From Buttiauxella sp965119215 (GTDB lineage Bacteria; Pseudomonadota; Gammaproteobacteria; Enterobacterales; Enterobacteriaceae): a DNA stretch of 64,000 bases. Location of the stretch: the NCBI GenBank assembly GCA_965119215.1, contig CBCPKK010000029.1:1-64000 (forward strand), read 5' to 3'. The first letter of the stretch is position 1, and each line of letters starts with the position of its first letter. The notes under the pieces were generated by a model. That model was not told the DNA's origin. It was given only the letters and a program-made list of their open reading frames with translations, and made no database searches. Of this stretch, positions 24,855 to 33,895 are shown in pieces. The position numbers were made by a program, and so were the translations under genes.

Positions 24855-26033
24855 ATGACGGATTTAGTTATTCCAGAAATAAAAGCATCAGAAGATGAGA
24901 TGATTGCAATACGTCATTATTTACATGCCAATCCAGAGTTAAGTCTGGAGGAGTTTAAAACCAGCGACCTGGTCGCTAAACAACTTGAAAGCTGGGGATA
25001 TAAAGTGACCCGGGGAATTGGCACTACAGGTGTTGTGGGTTCTTTGAAAAAAGGTGACTCGAATAAGTCTATTGGCCTGCGTGCTGACATGGATGCGCTG
25101 CCCATTTTCGAGGAAACGAATTTACCCTGGGCCAGTACCTCGCCTGGAAAAATGCACGCCTGTGGCCATGATGGGCACACCACTATCTTATTAGCAGCAG
25201 CGAAATATATAGCTTCAAATGCCTGTGAGTTTAACGGCACGGTTCATCTCATTTTCCAGCCTGCTGAAGAAGCCATCGGCGGTGCGGATTTAATGATTAA
25301 AGATGGGTTATTTGAGCGTTTCCCTTGCGACCGTATTTTTGGCCTGCATAACATGCCGGGACTACCCGTTGGAAAGTTAGGGTTTTATGCCGGTAATTTC
25401 ATGGCCTCGGCAGATACCGTAAAAATAACCATTAAAGGCTATGGCGGCCACGGTGCTTATCCACAAAATACAGTTGACCCGATTGTTACAGGGGCAGCAT
25501 TAATTACTGCGCTACAAACTATTGTTTCCCGCAATGTCACACCAGGTGAAACGGCGATTGTTACTGTAGGAACATTCAATGCAGGTATTGCATCCAACGT
25601 TATTCCAGACAGTGCTGTAATGGAATTAACGGTGCGTGCCATGAAGCCGGAAATTCGAGACCTGTTAATTAAAAGAATTGAAGAACTCGCAGACCTGACA
25701 ACGAAAAGCTTTGGCGCGAGCTGCGAAGTGGAAGTCTATGACTCCTATCCGGTGCTGATTAACAACGAAGAACAAACGGCCTTTGCCAAAGAACTGGCTA
25801 TCGAGTTTTTCGGTAAAGATGCGGTTCTCGATAAAGTGCTTCCTTCAACGGGCAGTGAAGATTTTGCCTTCATGCTACAAGAAAGACCAGGCAGCTATTT
25901 CTTATTAGGAAATGGGGAAAGGGGCGCTAAAGGCGGCTGTATGATACATAACCCAGGCTATGACTTTAATGATGACATTATTTCTACCGGTGCATCATTC
26001 TTTTCCCGTTTAGTCCAAACCTATTGTCGCTAA
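24855..26033 (+). CDS. M20D-family N-acyl amino acid amidohydrolase
   Basis: The 392-residue cytosolic dinuclear metallopeptidase has M20D/HipO-type motifs: LRADMDALPI, MHACGHDGHTT (Cys/His metal ligands), FQPAEEAIGGA (catalytic Glu pair) and GSEDFAFML. Such enzymes deacylate N-acyl amino acids or hippurate. There is no signal peptide. The start at 24855 follows CCGGAGAACAGC; the in-frame start at 24816 is rejected. It is followed 15 bp later by a binding protein for basic/polar amino acids, suggesting import and hydrolysis of an acylated amino acid. The substrate is not known. Confidence 0.85.
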   Translation: MTDLVIPEIKASEDEMIAIRHYLHANPELSLEEFKTSDLVAKQLESWGYKVTRGIGTTGVVGSLKKGDSNKSIGLRADMDALPIFEETNLPWASTSPGKMHACGHDGHTTILLAAAKYIASNACEFNGTVHLIFQPAEEAIGGADLMIKDGLFERFPCDRIFGLHNMPGLPVGKLGFYAGNFMASADTVKITIKGYGGHGAYPQNTVDPIVTGAALITALQTIVSRNVTPGETAIVTVGTFNAGIASNVIPDSAVMELTVRAMKPEIRDLLIKRIEELADLTTKSFGASCEVEVYDSYPVLINNEEQTAFAKELAIEFFGKDAVLDKVLPSTGSEDFAFMLQERPGSYFLLGNGERGAKGGCMIHNPGYDFNDDIISTGASFFSRLVQTYCR

Positions 26034-26048
26034 TACTCTGGAGCTGTT

Positions 26049-26825
26049 ATGAAGAAATATATACTGCCATTAATTGCTCTGCTGGCGACAGGGTCGGCAT
26101 TCGCTAATACGATTAAAGAAATTCGTTTTGGTGTTGATCCAACGTTTGCTCCTTTTGAGTCAAAAGATGCAACGGGTAAAGCTGTTGGTTTTGATATTGA
26201 TTTAGGCAATGCCATTTGTGAGAAACTTCAGGCCAAATGTGTTTGGGTAGAAAGTAACTTTGATGCCATTATCCCAGCACTGCAAGCGAGAAAGTTTGAT
26301 GCCATTCTTTCTGCCATGTATATGACGGAAAAAAGAAAAGAACAAATTGCATTCACCGATAAAATTTATAATAGCCCGGTATTTTTGGTCGCACATAAAA
26401 ACACCAGTATCAAGCCGGAACTTGAGCAGCTAAAAGGCAAAACCATTGGTGTTGAGCAAGGCTCTGCCCAGGAAACTTATGCCAATAAAAACTGGCGTAA
26501 CGCAGGTGTGAATGTGGTTGCTTACCAGGGCGCTGATTTAGTGGTTCAGGATTTGGAATCCGGGCGCATTGACGGAGCTGTGCTTTCTGGCGTAATGGCG
26601 CAATACAGTTTCCTGAATAAACCACAGGGCAAAGATTTTGCCATGATCGGTGGCGCGTTACAGGATCAGGAGCTGTTTGGTGCCGGTGCTGCCATTGGCC
26701 TGAGAAAAGACGATACAGAACTGCGCGAAGCCCTTAACGGCGCGATAAGCCAGATTATTGCCGATGGAACCTATAAGAAACTCGCGGATAAATACTTTAG
26801 TTTTGATATTTATTCCGGGACGTAA
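26049..26825 (+). CDS. Amino-acid ABC transporter periplasmic binding protein (HisJ/ArgT type)
   Basis: The 258-residue family 3 solute-binding protein has signal peptide MKKYILPLIALLATGSAFA and the binding-domain stretches IRFGVDPTFAPFESKDATGKAVGFDIDLGNAI and FDAIIPALQARKFDAILSAMYMTEKRKEQIAFTD, like HisJ and ArgT. No permease or ATPase gene is beside it, so it probably docks on a transporter encoded elsewhere (HisQMP-like). It forms a two-gene operon with the upstream amidohydrolase and ends at a strong hairpin. Confidence 0.85.
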   Translation: MKKYILPLIALLATGSAFANTIKEIRFGVDPTFAPFESKDATGKAVGFDIDLGNAICEKLQAKCVWVESNFDAIIPALQARKFDAILSAMYMTEKRKEQIAFTDKIYNSPVFLVAHKNTSIKPELEQLKGKTIGVEQGSAQETYANKNWRNAGVNVVAYQGADLVVQDLESGRIDGAVLSGVMAQYSFLNKPQGKDFAMIGGALQDQELFGAGAAIGLRKDDTELREALNGAISQIIADGTYKKLADKYFSFDIYSGT

Positions 26826-26846
26826 CTATGGCCGTGATTAATTAAG

Positions 26847-26881
26847 GCACCGTTGCAGAAATAATTATTCTGCAACGGTGC
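26847..26881 (+). terminator. Terminator hairpin after the binding protein gene
   Basis: A perfect 14-bp stem GCACCGTTGCAGAA / TTCTGCAACGGTGC with a 7-nt loop is followed by TCCTTTTCT. It separates the amidohydrolase operon from the FGGY-kinase operon. Confidence 0.8.
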
Positions 26882-27106
26882 TCCTTTTCTCTTTCGAGGC
26901 AGCATCAAGCTGTCACGACGCAGTAAAAATCGAACAAAAAATAATCTTAATAAAATATAATTAAAACAATTAATTAACCTTTTATCTTCATTTGAAGGTT
27001 TTTTAATCATGTCGCTTTGATCACAAAATAAACAGCGCGTGGTTGTGTTTAACTATTCACTTCACCAATATGCTTTCTCGACGCAGTTGCCGATGGGAGC
27101 AGAAAA

Positions 27107-28702
27107 ATGACTAAATTATTTGTTGGCGTTGATGTAGGTTCCGCCAGTGTCAGAGCGGGCATTTTTACTATGGAAGGCACCCGTCTGGCGTTTTCTGTTC
27201 GCCCTATTCAGCAGTTTCACTACCAACCTAATCGAGTAGAACAATCTTCCAGCGACATCTGGCAGCAGGTTTGCACCACGGTACGCGAGGCTGTAAGCCT
27301 TGCGGGCGTTCAGCCACAGCAGGTGGCGGCTATCGGATTCGACGCGACTTGTTCACTGGTTGCGGTAGGCGATCGTGGCCAGCCTGTAGCGGTTGGTGAA
27401 GAAGATGATGCTGACCACGACATCGTGATGTGGATGGATCACCGTGCAGGCGAAGAAACTCAATGTATCAACGAAACGAATGATTCGGCACTGCAATACG
27501 TCGGCGGGCAGGTCAGCATTGAGATGGAATTACCCAAAATCCTCTGGCTGAAAAAACACTATCCGGCGCGTTATGCGTCCATCTGGCGCTTCTTTGATTT
27601 GGCCGATTATCTGGTGTGGCGCGCCACTGGCGTGGATGCAGCGGGTGTTTGCACGCTGACCTGCAAATGGAACTATCTGGCTCATGAAAACAGCTTCAGC
27701 CAGAGTTTGCTTGAGTCAGTTGAATTAACTGATTTGGTTAACAAAATTCCACCAGACATTATCCATGTTGGGCAGCCAGTCGGCACTTTACGCACTGATG
27801 TGGCGGCACAGTTGGGTTTAACGACCCATACCGTAGTCGCCAGCGGTTTGATTGACGCTCACGCTGGTGGCCTGGCGTTAGTCGCCGCTGCTCCCGAAGC
27901 AAACCTGGCCATCATCAGCGGTACCTCTAACTGCCACATGATTGTTAGCCCGGAACCTAAATCAGTACCCGGCGTCTGGGGCCCCTATTTTGCGGCGATG
28001 TACCCAGACTGGTGGCTGAACGAGGGCGGGCAAAGTGCGGCGGGGGCACTGGTTGACTGGACGATAATGCAAAGCGATGCATGGCCTGCGCTGAAAGACG
28101 AAGCCGCGGCATTGGGTTGCAGCGTCTATCAAATTCTTAACCAGTGGGTTGCCAGGCTCGAAGAAACTGAAAAATACCCTACGCATCAACTGCATATTCT
28201 GGCGGATCACCACGGCAACCGCTCACCGCGTTCGGATGCCAGTGCCAAAGGCATGGTCGCCGGGTTAACGCTCGAAAAAGGCCAACCCGCGCTGGCGCGT
28301 TTGTATCTCGCCACGCTGCAAGCCATTGCCTATGGCACCCGCCACATCATCGACACTATGGAACAAAACGGGCAGCGCATCGACTCGATAACGCTGTGCG
28401 GCGGGGCGAGCAAAAACCCGCTGTGGTTGCGGGAATATGCCAACGCTACCGGGCGTGCTATTCACCTTGTTGAAGAAGAAGACGCCGTCACGCTGGGCGC
28501 GGCACTCAACGGTGCAGTGGCTTGCAAAGCATTCAGCAGTTTTTCTACTGCGGCCAAGGCAATGGTCAGACTCGATAAAACCATTGAACCGGACGACGCA
28601 CACCGTTCATTCCACGACGCAAAATATCAGGTGTACCTGCAAATGTACCAGGATCAGCAGCGCTATCAGGCTGTTATGCAGCAATACCTCGTGGCTAATT
28701 AA
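27107..28702 (+). CDS. FGGY-family carbohydrate kinase, D-ribulokinase-like
   Basis: The 531-residue cytosolic kinase has the FGGY-family D-ribulokinase-type layout: N-terminal phosphate loop GVDVGSASVRAGIF, GFDATCSLV, MWMDHRAGEE (catalytic Asp), FFDLADYLVWRATG and the ATP-side motif CGGASKNPLWLREYANATG. This subfamily phosphorylates ketopentoses such as D-ribulose. It is first in a colinear cluster with an isomerase, a DapA-like lyase, a sialidase-fold protein and a TTT transporter. The ATG follows GATGGGAGCAGAAAA. The substrate is inferred from the family only. Confidence 0.85.
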   Translation: MTKLFVGVDVGSASVRAGIFTMEGTRLAFSVRPIQQFHYQPNRVEQSSSDIWQQVCTTVREAVSLAGVQPQQVAAIGFDATCSLVAVGDRGQPVAVGEEDDADHDIVMWMDHRAGEETQCINETNDSALQYVGGQVSIEMELPKILWLKKHYPARYASIWRFFDLADYLVWRATGVDAAGVCTLTCKWNYLAHENSFSQSLLESVELTDLVNKIPPDIIHVGQPVGTLRTDVAAQLGLTTHTVVASGLIDAHAGGLALVAAAPEANLAIISGTSNCHMIVSPEPKSVPGVWGPYFAAMYPDWWLNEGGQSAAGALVDWTIMQSDAWPALKDEAAALGCSVYQILNQWVARLEETEKYPTHQLHILADHHGNRSPRSDASAKGMVAGLTLEKGQPALARLYLATLQAIAYGTRHIIDTMEQNGQRIDSITLCGGASKNPLWLREYANATGRAIHLVEEEDAVTLGAALNGAVACKAFSSFSTAAKAMVRLDKTIEPDDAHRSFHDAKYQVYLQMYQDQQRYQAVMQQYLVAN

Positions 28703-28723
28703 TTACATAAAAGGAATAAGAAA

Positions 28724-30370
28724 GTGATTACGCAAACTCTACCTTCTGTGTCTCAAAAAATAACCGCGGGTAAAAATGAAATCCTGATGGTGACCAACGC
28801 GGATTTACGCGAATCAGCGAATCTCGCCTGCTGGCCGGTACAGCAAAAATACGAAGCAAAATTGCACGACGCATTAAGCACGCTGGGTTACAGCATGAAA
28901 CGCGCGCACCCGATTGATGAAGAACGCGGGCACGGATTTATTAGCAGCCAGCGCCAGGGTAGCTCGCTGTTTGCTCAAATTGACGAACACGCTCCGGTCA
29001 TTGTGCTGTTGACGGCCTGGCAATATTCGCACCACATCGCCCCTTCGCTGGTGCATCACAAAGGGCCCGTACTGTTGCTGGCAAACTTTGATGGAACATG
29101 GCCGGGGCTGGTAGGAATGTTGTGTCTGGCAGGTTCGCTGACCAGCCTGGGTAAATCTTACTCGCGCCTGTGGTCAGAAAATTTTGATGACGAACTGTTC
29201 CTTGATGGCCTGCAAACCTGGCTGCGCTACGGTTCGGTACAGCACTCGACGGGCTACCTGCAAGATGTCCCACCAACACACTCAGTCATGGCGACAGCCG
29301 CGGGCGGAATGGGGCGTAATGCCGGTGAATTTATCCTGAAAAACAAAGAAATATTGGGACTGTTTGACACCTTCTGCATGGGAATGATTAACGGCGTATT
29401 CCCGCAGCAAGCGATGGTGAATATCGGCATGCCAATCGAATCCTTGTCCCAATCAGCGCTACTGGTCGAGATGGCAAAAGTGCCGGACGAACTACGCGAA
29501 GAGTGCCTCGCCTGGTATCAGCAACGCGGCATGAAATTCCAGTTTGGCGAAAATGGCCGTGAAGAACTGACCCGCGAGCAGGTCAAAGAACAGTGCGCAA
29601 TGATGATTGCGATGGCGCGCTTTGTGCAGCGTTTTGGCCTGTCTGCGGTCGGTGTGCAGTACCAGCAAGGGCTGAAAGATAGCTGTGCGGCTTCTGATTT
29701 TGCCGAAGGCGCCATTGGCTCAACCGAACGTTTCCCAATCCCCGACGAGCAAGGAAATATTATCTGCGCCGGGCAGCCGATCCCTTGCATTAACGAAGTA
29801 GACATGGGCACCGCCATCCCGCAAACCATGCTGTGGCGCTTATTAACCTCATTCTCTCTGCCTGCGGAAACCACGCTGCATGACATCCGTTGGGGCAGCG
29901 AATATCAGGGCGTCTTCTATTGGGATCTGGAAATTTCCGGTGCCGTGCCGTTTGAACACCTCAAAGGTGGAATTGCCGGTGCGACGGGTTATCGCCAGCC
30001 TGCGATGTACTTCCCGTACGGCGGCTCAACGATCAGCGGGCAGGGTAAAGCCGGACGCTTTATCTGGGCGCGAGCGCACTACGAAGGCTGCGATGTCATC
30101 ATGCACATTGGCACCGGGCACGCAGTGGAATTACCTGCTGATGAGTTCGAACGTCGCCGCCGCGCAACGTGCTACGAATGGCCGCTTCTGAACGCAACGC
30201 TTGATGGAGTAGGGCGCGACGACCTGATGGCGGGGCACCAAAGTAATCACCTGACGATTGCTTATGTTCCAGAAAACGAACTGCAAACGGTATTGCAGGC
30301 CTTTGTCGCTCAGTCACTGACCCAGGGCATTCGGGTGCAGATTGCGGGCGACGCGAGTCGGTTGTTGTAA
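28724..30370 (+). CDS. L-fucose/L-arabinose isomerase-fold protein
   Basis: The 548-residue cytosolic protein resembles the FucI/AraA isomerase superfamily, with an N-terminal region (LLTAWQYSHHIAPSL, LANFDGTWPGLVGMLCLAGSLTSLG) and later acidic and His residues (INEVDMGTAIPQTM, HIGTGHAVELP) where Mn-binding residues lie in the family. It would interconvert an aldose and a ketose, preparing the substrate for the adjacent kinase. The start is GTG at 28724, preceded by AAAGGAATAAGAAA, 21 bp after the kinase stop. The specific sugar is unknown. Confidence 0.7.
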   Translation: MITQTLPSVSQKITAGKNEILMVTNADLRESANLACWPVQQKYEAKLHDALSTLGYSMKRAHPIDEERGHGFISSQRQGSSLFAQIDEHAPVIVLLTAWQYSHHIAPSLVHHKGPVLLLANFDGTWPGLVGMLCLAGSLTSLGKSYSRLWSENFDDELFLDGLQTWLRYGSVQHSTGYLQDVPPTHSVMATAAGGMGRNAGEFILKNKEILGLFDTFCMGMINGVFPQQAMVNIGMPIESLSQSALLVEMAKVPDELREECLAWYQQRGMKFQFGENGREELTREQVKEQCAMMIAMARFVQRFGLSAVGVQYQQGLKDSCAASDFAEGAIGSTERFPIPDEQGNIICAGQPIPCINEVDMGTAIPQTMLWRLLTSFSLPAETTLHDIRWGSEYQGVFYWDLEISGAVPFEHLKGGIAGATGYRQPAMYFPYGGSTISGQGKAGRFIWARAHYEGCDVIMHIGTGHAVELPADEFERRRRATCYEWPLLNATLDGVGRDDLMAGHQSNHLTIAYVPENELQTVLQAFVAQSLTQGIRVQIAGDASRLL

Positions 30371-30382
30371 GAGGACGAGTTG

Positions 30383-31309
30383 ATGAACGAACAAAAATAC
30401 CGTGGTATCTGGCCGGTAATGCTAACGCCATTTACCGAACAAAAAGAGATCGACTGGTCATCGCTGGAACGCTTAATCGAGTGGTATCTGTCTGCTGGTG
30501 TGCATGGCTTATTTGCTGATTGTCAGTCGAGCGAGATGTTTTTCCTCAGCGATGAAGAGTCCGTCGAACTGGTGAAGTTTGTGGTGAAGTGCGTGGATGG
30601 ACGCGTGCCGGTTGTGGCATCGGGCCATACCGCGAATGCGTTTAATCACCAGCGCGAGCAGCTAGTTAAAATGTCTGATACCGGCGTTGATGCGGTGATC
30701 CTCATCAGTAACCGCCTGGCTCTGGCTGGTGAAAGTGACGCGCTGGCGCTGGAAAATCTACAGCGTCTGACCGCCGCAGTGCCAACGCATGTGGATCTCG
30801 GCATTTACGAATGTCCGTTCCCATACAAGCGCCTGCTGAGTGACGAAACCGTTGCATGGTGTGCGCAAAGCGGCCGCTACACGTTTATCAAAGACACCTG
30901 TTGCAGCTTGCCCATCATCAAGCGCCGTCTGGAACTGACCAACGGTAGCCGCCTGCATCTGGCTAATGCCAACAGCCAAACGTTGCTGGCATCGTTGCAG
31001 GCCGGGTGCAAGGCTTACAGCGGCGTGATGGCAAACTTCCACCCCGAGCTGTATGTCTGGCTGTATGAGAATTACCAAAGCCAGCCGGAAAAAGCGCAAC
31101 GCCTGGCCGACTATCTTTCCACGGCGGCGCTGGCAGAAAACCTGGATTACCCGGTTTGCGCCAAATCTTTCCAGCAGCAGATTGGCAATTTCTTGACCGA
31201 CATTTGTCGGGTACGCAGCAGCCAGGGCTACCGTGAAACCTTCTTCCCGCAGGCGATTGATAGCATGGTGCAGTTGGGGCGTGATATTCAGAAAACACTG
31301 GCGATATAA
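30383..31309 (+). CDS. Dihydrodipicolinate synthase/N-acetylneuraminate lyase family protein
   Basis: The 308-residue class I aldolase-type TIM barrel has GIWPVMLTPFTEQKEIDWSSLERLIEWYL at the N-terminus, a Tyr in LGIYECPFPYKR and the probable Schiff-base lysine in RYTFIKDTCCS. Members cleave or form 2-keto acids. The usual GxTGE segment is replaced by ADCQSSEMFFL, so substrate and reaction may differ from DapA. The ATG at 30383 follows AGAGGACGAGTTG. The gene lies 12 bp after the isomerase gene. Confidence 0.75.
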   Translation: MNEQKYRGIWPVMLTPFTEQKEIDWSSLERLIEWYLSAGVHGLFADCQSSEMFFLSDEESVELVKFVVKCVDGRVPVVASGHTANAFNHQREQLVKMSDTGVDAVILISNRLALAGESDALALENLQRLTAAVPTHVDLGIYECPFPYKRLLSDETVAWCAQSGRYTFIKDTCCSLPIIKRRLELTNGSRLHLANANSQTLLASLQAGCKAYSGVMANFHPELYVWLYENYQSQPEKAQRLADYLSTAALAENLDYPVCAKSFQQQIGNFLTDICRVRSSQGYRETFFPQAIDSMVQLGRDIQKTLAI

Positions 31310-31320
31310 GGAAATAGCCG

Positions 31321-32370
31321 ATGCCTTTTACACAAAAAAGCCGCCAGTTTTTACTGCCTGAATCGCAAACGGATTTTGCACAATGCCACGCTTCTACGCT
31401 GGTGGTATTGCCGGAACAAAAAACCGTGCTGGTGGCATTTTTTGCCGGAGTTAAAGAAGGCAGCGGCGATACCGCCATTTGGCTCGCGCGTTCGGAAAAC
31501 GGCGAATGGCACCCCGCGCAGCGGATCATGGCAGAACCCGGCGTTGCACACTGGAACCCTGTACTGCATTACCAGCAGGGGACGGTATGGCTGTTTTATA
31601 AAGTCGGGCCGGACGTACACACCTGGATCACTCGTGTGGCCGTTTCGCACGATGGCGGTCTGAGCTGGAGCGAGCCGCGCTCGCTAATCAGCGGCGATGA
31701 CCTGCCGCGTGGCCCGGTGAAAAACAAAATTCTGGTGATGAGCAACGGTGAGTGGTTAGCGCCAGGTTCCACGGAAGATGACCAGCACTGGGATGCTTTT
31801 GTCGATCTAAGTGCTGATAACGGGCAGACCTGGTACAAAATCGATATCCCGTTTGAACATCAGCAACCTGTTCAGGCCGCAGCAGAAAATGTCTGGCAGG
31901 GGCTTAAAGAAAATGCCCTCTGGGAATGCGATTTACAGCAAGTGTTCGCCTGGGATGGTGTGATTCAGCCCACGTTGTGGGAATCGCAACCGGGAAATAT
32001 TCACGCGTTACTACGCAGCACGCGCGGAAAGATCTATCGTACTGATTCTGTTGATTATGGCCGTAGCTGGTGCGCAGCCTTTGCCACTGTGCTTCCTAAT
32101 AACAACAGTGGAATTGATGTGGTGCGTCTGGACAGCGGAACGCTGGTTCTGGCGTGTAATCCTATCGAAGGAAATTGGGGACGCCGCTATCCGATTGCCC
32201 TGCTGGAATCACAAGATAATGGTGCTACATGGTCGCAACCCTGGGCTCTGGAACACAGCAAAGGTGAATTTTCCTATCCAGCCATTATTGCCGAGGGGGA
32301 CGTTTTACATCTGACCTGGACATTTAATCGAACCAACATCGTTTACCAACAAATTACCCACAATAAATAA
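31321..32370 (+). CDS. Sialidase-fold (BNR/Asp-box) protein
   Basis: The 349-residue protein shows repeated Asp-box motifs of the six-bladed sialidase propeller: SHDGGLSW, SADNGQTW and SQDNGATW, plus PTLWESQPGNIHALLRST and FSYPAIIAEGD. There is no signal peptide, so it should be cytosolic, unlike most secreted sialidases. It may be a hydrolase, a lyase or a sugar-acid lactonase-like enzyme. It lies 11 bp after the DapA-like gene and 18 bp before the transporter gene tctC. The reaction is not established. Confidence 0.7.
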   Translation: MPFTQKSRQFLLPESQTDFAQCHASTLVVLPEQKTVLVAFFAGVKEGSGDTAIWLARSENGEWHPAQRIMAEPGVAHWNPVLHYQQGTVWLFYKVGPDVHTWITRVAVSHDGGLSWSEPRSLISGDDLPRGPVKNKILVMSNGEWLAPGSTEDDQHWDAFVDLSADNGQTWYKIDIPFEHQQPVQAAAENVWQGLKENALWECDLQQVFAWDGVIQPTLWESQPGNIHALLRSTRGKIYRTDSVDYGRSWCAAFATVLPNNNSGIDVVRLDSGTLVLACNPIEGNWGRRYPIALLESQDNGATWSQPWALEHSKGEFSYPAIIAEGDVLHLTWTFNRTNIVYQQITHNK

Positions 32371-32388
32371 AAAACAGCGGAGCACCCT

Positions 32389-33360
32389 ATGAACAAGAAC
32401 CTGTTATGTGCCCTACTCATGCTGCTGCCTTTTGGCGCGGTGCATGCCGAACAAACCCTGACTTACCCAAAAAAGAATATTGATGTCGTCATCCCAAAAA
32501 ATCCGGGCGGGGGTACTGATACTTCTGCGCGTACGGTCATTGAGTTTGCCCGCGATAAAATGCCGTCTGGCACCATGATGGTTCCGGTAAATAAGCCTGC
32601 GGGCAACGGAATTACTGGCCTGCTGGAAGTCGCTAAAGCGCGCCCGGATGGTTATAAACTGGTGATGACGACCGTCGAATTAGCCATGTTCCCACACCAG
32701 GGAAAATCGCCTGTCACCTATAAAGATTTCACCCCGATTGCCACCACGATTGCCGACCCTGTGGCCGTCGTCGTTAATGCCAAATCACCGTATAACACGC
32801 TGCAAGAATTTATTGATGCCGCTAAAGCAAACCCAGGGAAAATCAAAGTGGGTAACTCCGGCATGGGTGCGATTTACGATCTCGCGACGATAAATATCGA
32901 AAAAATCACCGGTACTAAATTTAACCGTATTCCTTATAACGAAGGTACAGGCCCGTCTATTGCCGCGCTGGTTGGCGAGCATATTGATGCGGTATTAACC
33001 ACGCCGGGTTCAGTTAAATCGCAGGTTGATGCCGGTATTTTAAAAGTGCTTGGTGTTATGGATGAAAAACGCTTCCCGTTATTCCCGGACGTCCCAACAT
33101 TTAAAGAAGCGTTGAATCTGGATGTGAACGTCAAAATGCGTGCCTGGGCCGTTCTGGCAACCACGGCGAAAGTTGACGACAACATTAAGAAACAGTTGGT
33201 TGATACCTTCACTGAAGTGGTGAAAACCCCGGCTTACCAGGAAGCATTGAAGAAACAAGGTATTATGCCGGTTGTGATTACTGGCGACGATGCCTACACC
33301 ATGATGAAAGAAGATGACGCCATGTACGGCGAATTGATTGCTGAAACCAAGAAAAAGTAA
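32389..33360 (+). CDS. Tripartite tricarboxylate transporter substrate-binding protein (TctC/Bug family)
   Basis: The 323-residue exported receptor has signal peptide MNKNLLCALLMLLPFGAVHA and TctC/Bug motifs: VIPKNPGGGTDTSARTV, NKPAGNGITGLLEVAKARPDGYKLV, NSGMGAIYDLATINIEKITG and FNRIPYNEGTGPSIAALVGEHIDAVL. It would capture an organic anion for the TctB/TctA membrane complex just downstream. Natural ligands of this family are varied, so the ligand is not predicted. Confidence 0.9.
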   Translation: MNKNLLCALLMLLPFGAVHAEQTLTYPKKNIDVVIPKNPGGGTDTSARTVIEFARDKMPSGTMMVPVNKPAGNGITGLLEVAKARPDGYKLVMTTVELAMFPHQGKSPVTYKDFTPIATTIADPVAVVVNAKSPYNTLQEFIDAAKANPGKIKVGNSGMGAIYDLATINIEKITGTKFNRIPYNEGTGPSIAALVGEHIDAVLTTPGSVKSQVDAGILKVLGVMDEKRFPLFPDVPTFKEALNLDVNVKMRAWAVLATTAKVDDNIKKQLVDTFTEVVKTPAYQEALKKQGIMPVVITGDDAYTMMKEDDAMYGELIAETKKK

Positions 33361-33376
33361 TCAACCCATATAGACG

Positions 33377-33399
33377 CTCCTGCCGTTTAACGGCAGGAG
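33377..33399 (+). promoter_or_regulatory. Hairpin overlapping the tctB ribosome-binding site
   Basis: CTCCTGCCG and CGGCAGGAG form a perfect 9-bp stem with loop TTTAA. The right arm includes the AGGAGG element used by the tctB ATG at 33412. Folding would hide that site, so the hairpin may keep TctB/TctA expression below that of the binding protein. Function is inferred. Confidence 0.5.
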
Positions 33400-33411
33400 G
33401 GAGATTCGACA

Positions 33412-33879
33412 ATGCGAACGCAGAATATTTTTGTTGGGATGTTCTCTCTGGTTTTGGGGATAGCAATTATATTTTTCTCGCGCAATATGCCGATGTTTGA
33501 TGAAAACGGAATATTAGGCGAGCGTTTTTGGCCGTATTGCCTGGCCTGGTTGTTTATTGGCTTAGGCGTTATCCAGTGGATTAGCACCTATTTGCAACGC
33601 GGCAATGCTACTGCCAACAACGAGAAAGCCGATCTCAGCTCATTTCCGGTTCGCAAAGCCTACGGCGTCACCGTTTTGATGGTTATCTACGCGGTTGCGC
33701 TTTGTTATGCCGGGTTTATTGTTTCGTCGCTCATTTTAATTCCCGCCATTATGTGGGTGATGGGTGAACGCCGGCCGCTATTTATCGCTGTGACTACCGC
33801 CCTGATTGTCCTGTGTATTTATGTCTCATTTGAGGTTGTCTTTAATTCACCGTTGCCTGAGTCGATATTTTCCGAATAG
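33412..33879 (+). CDS. Tripartite tricarboxylate transporter small membrane subunit (TctB)
   Basis: The 155-residue inner-membrane protein has four predicted membrane helices (IFVGMFSLVLGIAIIFF, FWPYCLAWLFIGLGVIQWI, AYGVTVLMVIYAVALCYAGF, LFIAVTTALIVLCIYVSFEVVF). Size and position between tctC and tctA identify it as the TctB-type small subunit. TctB sequences are poorly conserved, so the call depends partly on context. Confidence 0.85.
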   Translation: MRTQNIFVGMFSLVLGIAIIFFSRNMPMFDENGILGERFWPYCLAWLFIGLGVIQWISTYLQRGNATANNEKADLSSFPVRKAYGVTVLMVIYAVALCYAGFIVSSLILIPAIMWVMGERRPLFIAVTTALIVLCIYVSFEVVFNSPLPESIFSE

Positions 33880-33895
33880 GTAATAAGAGGTCATG

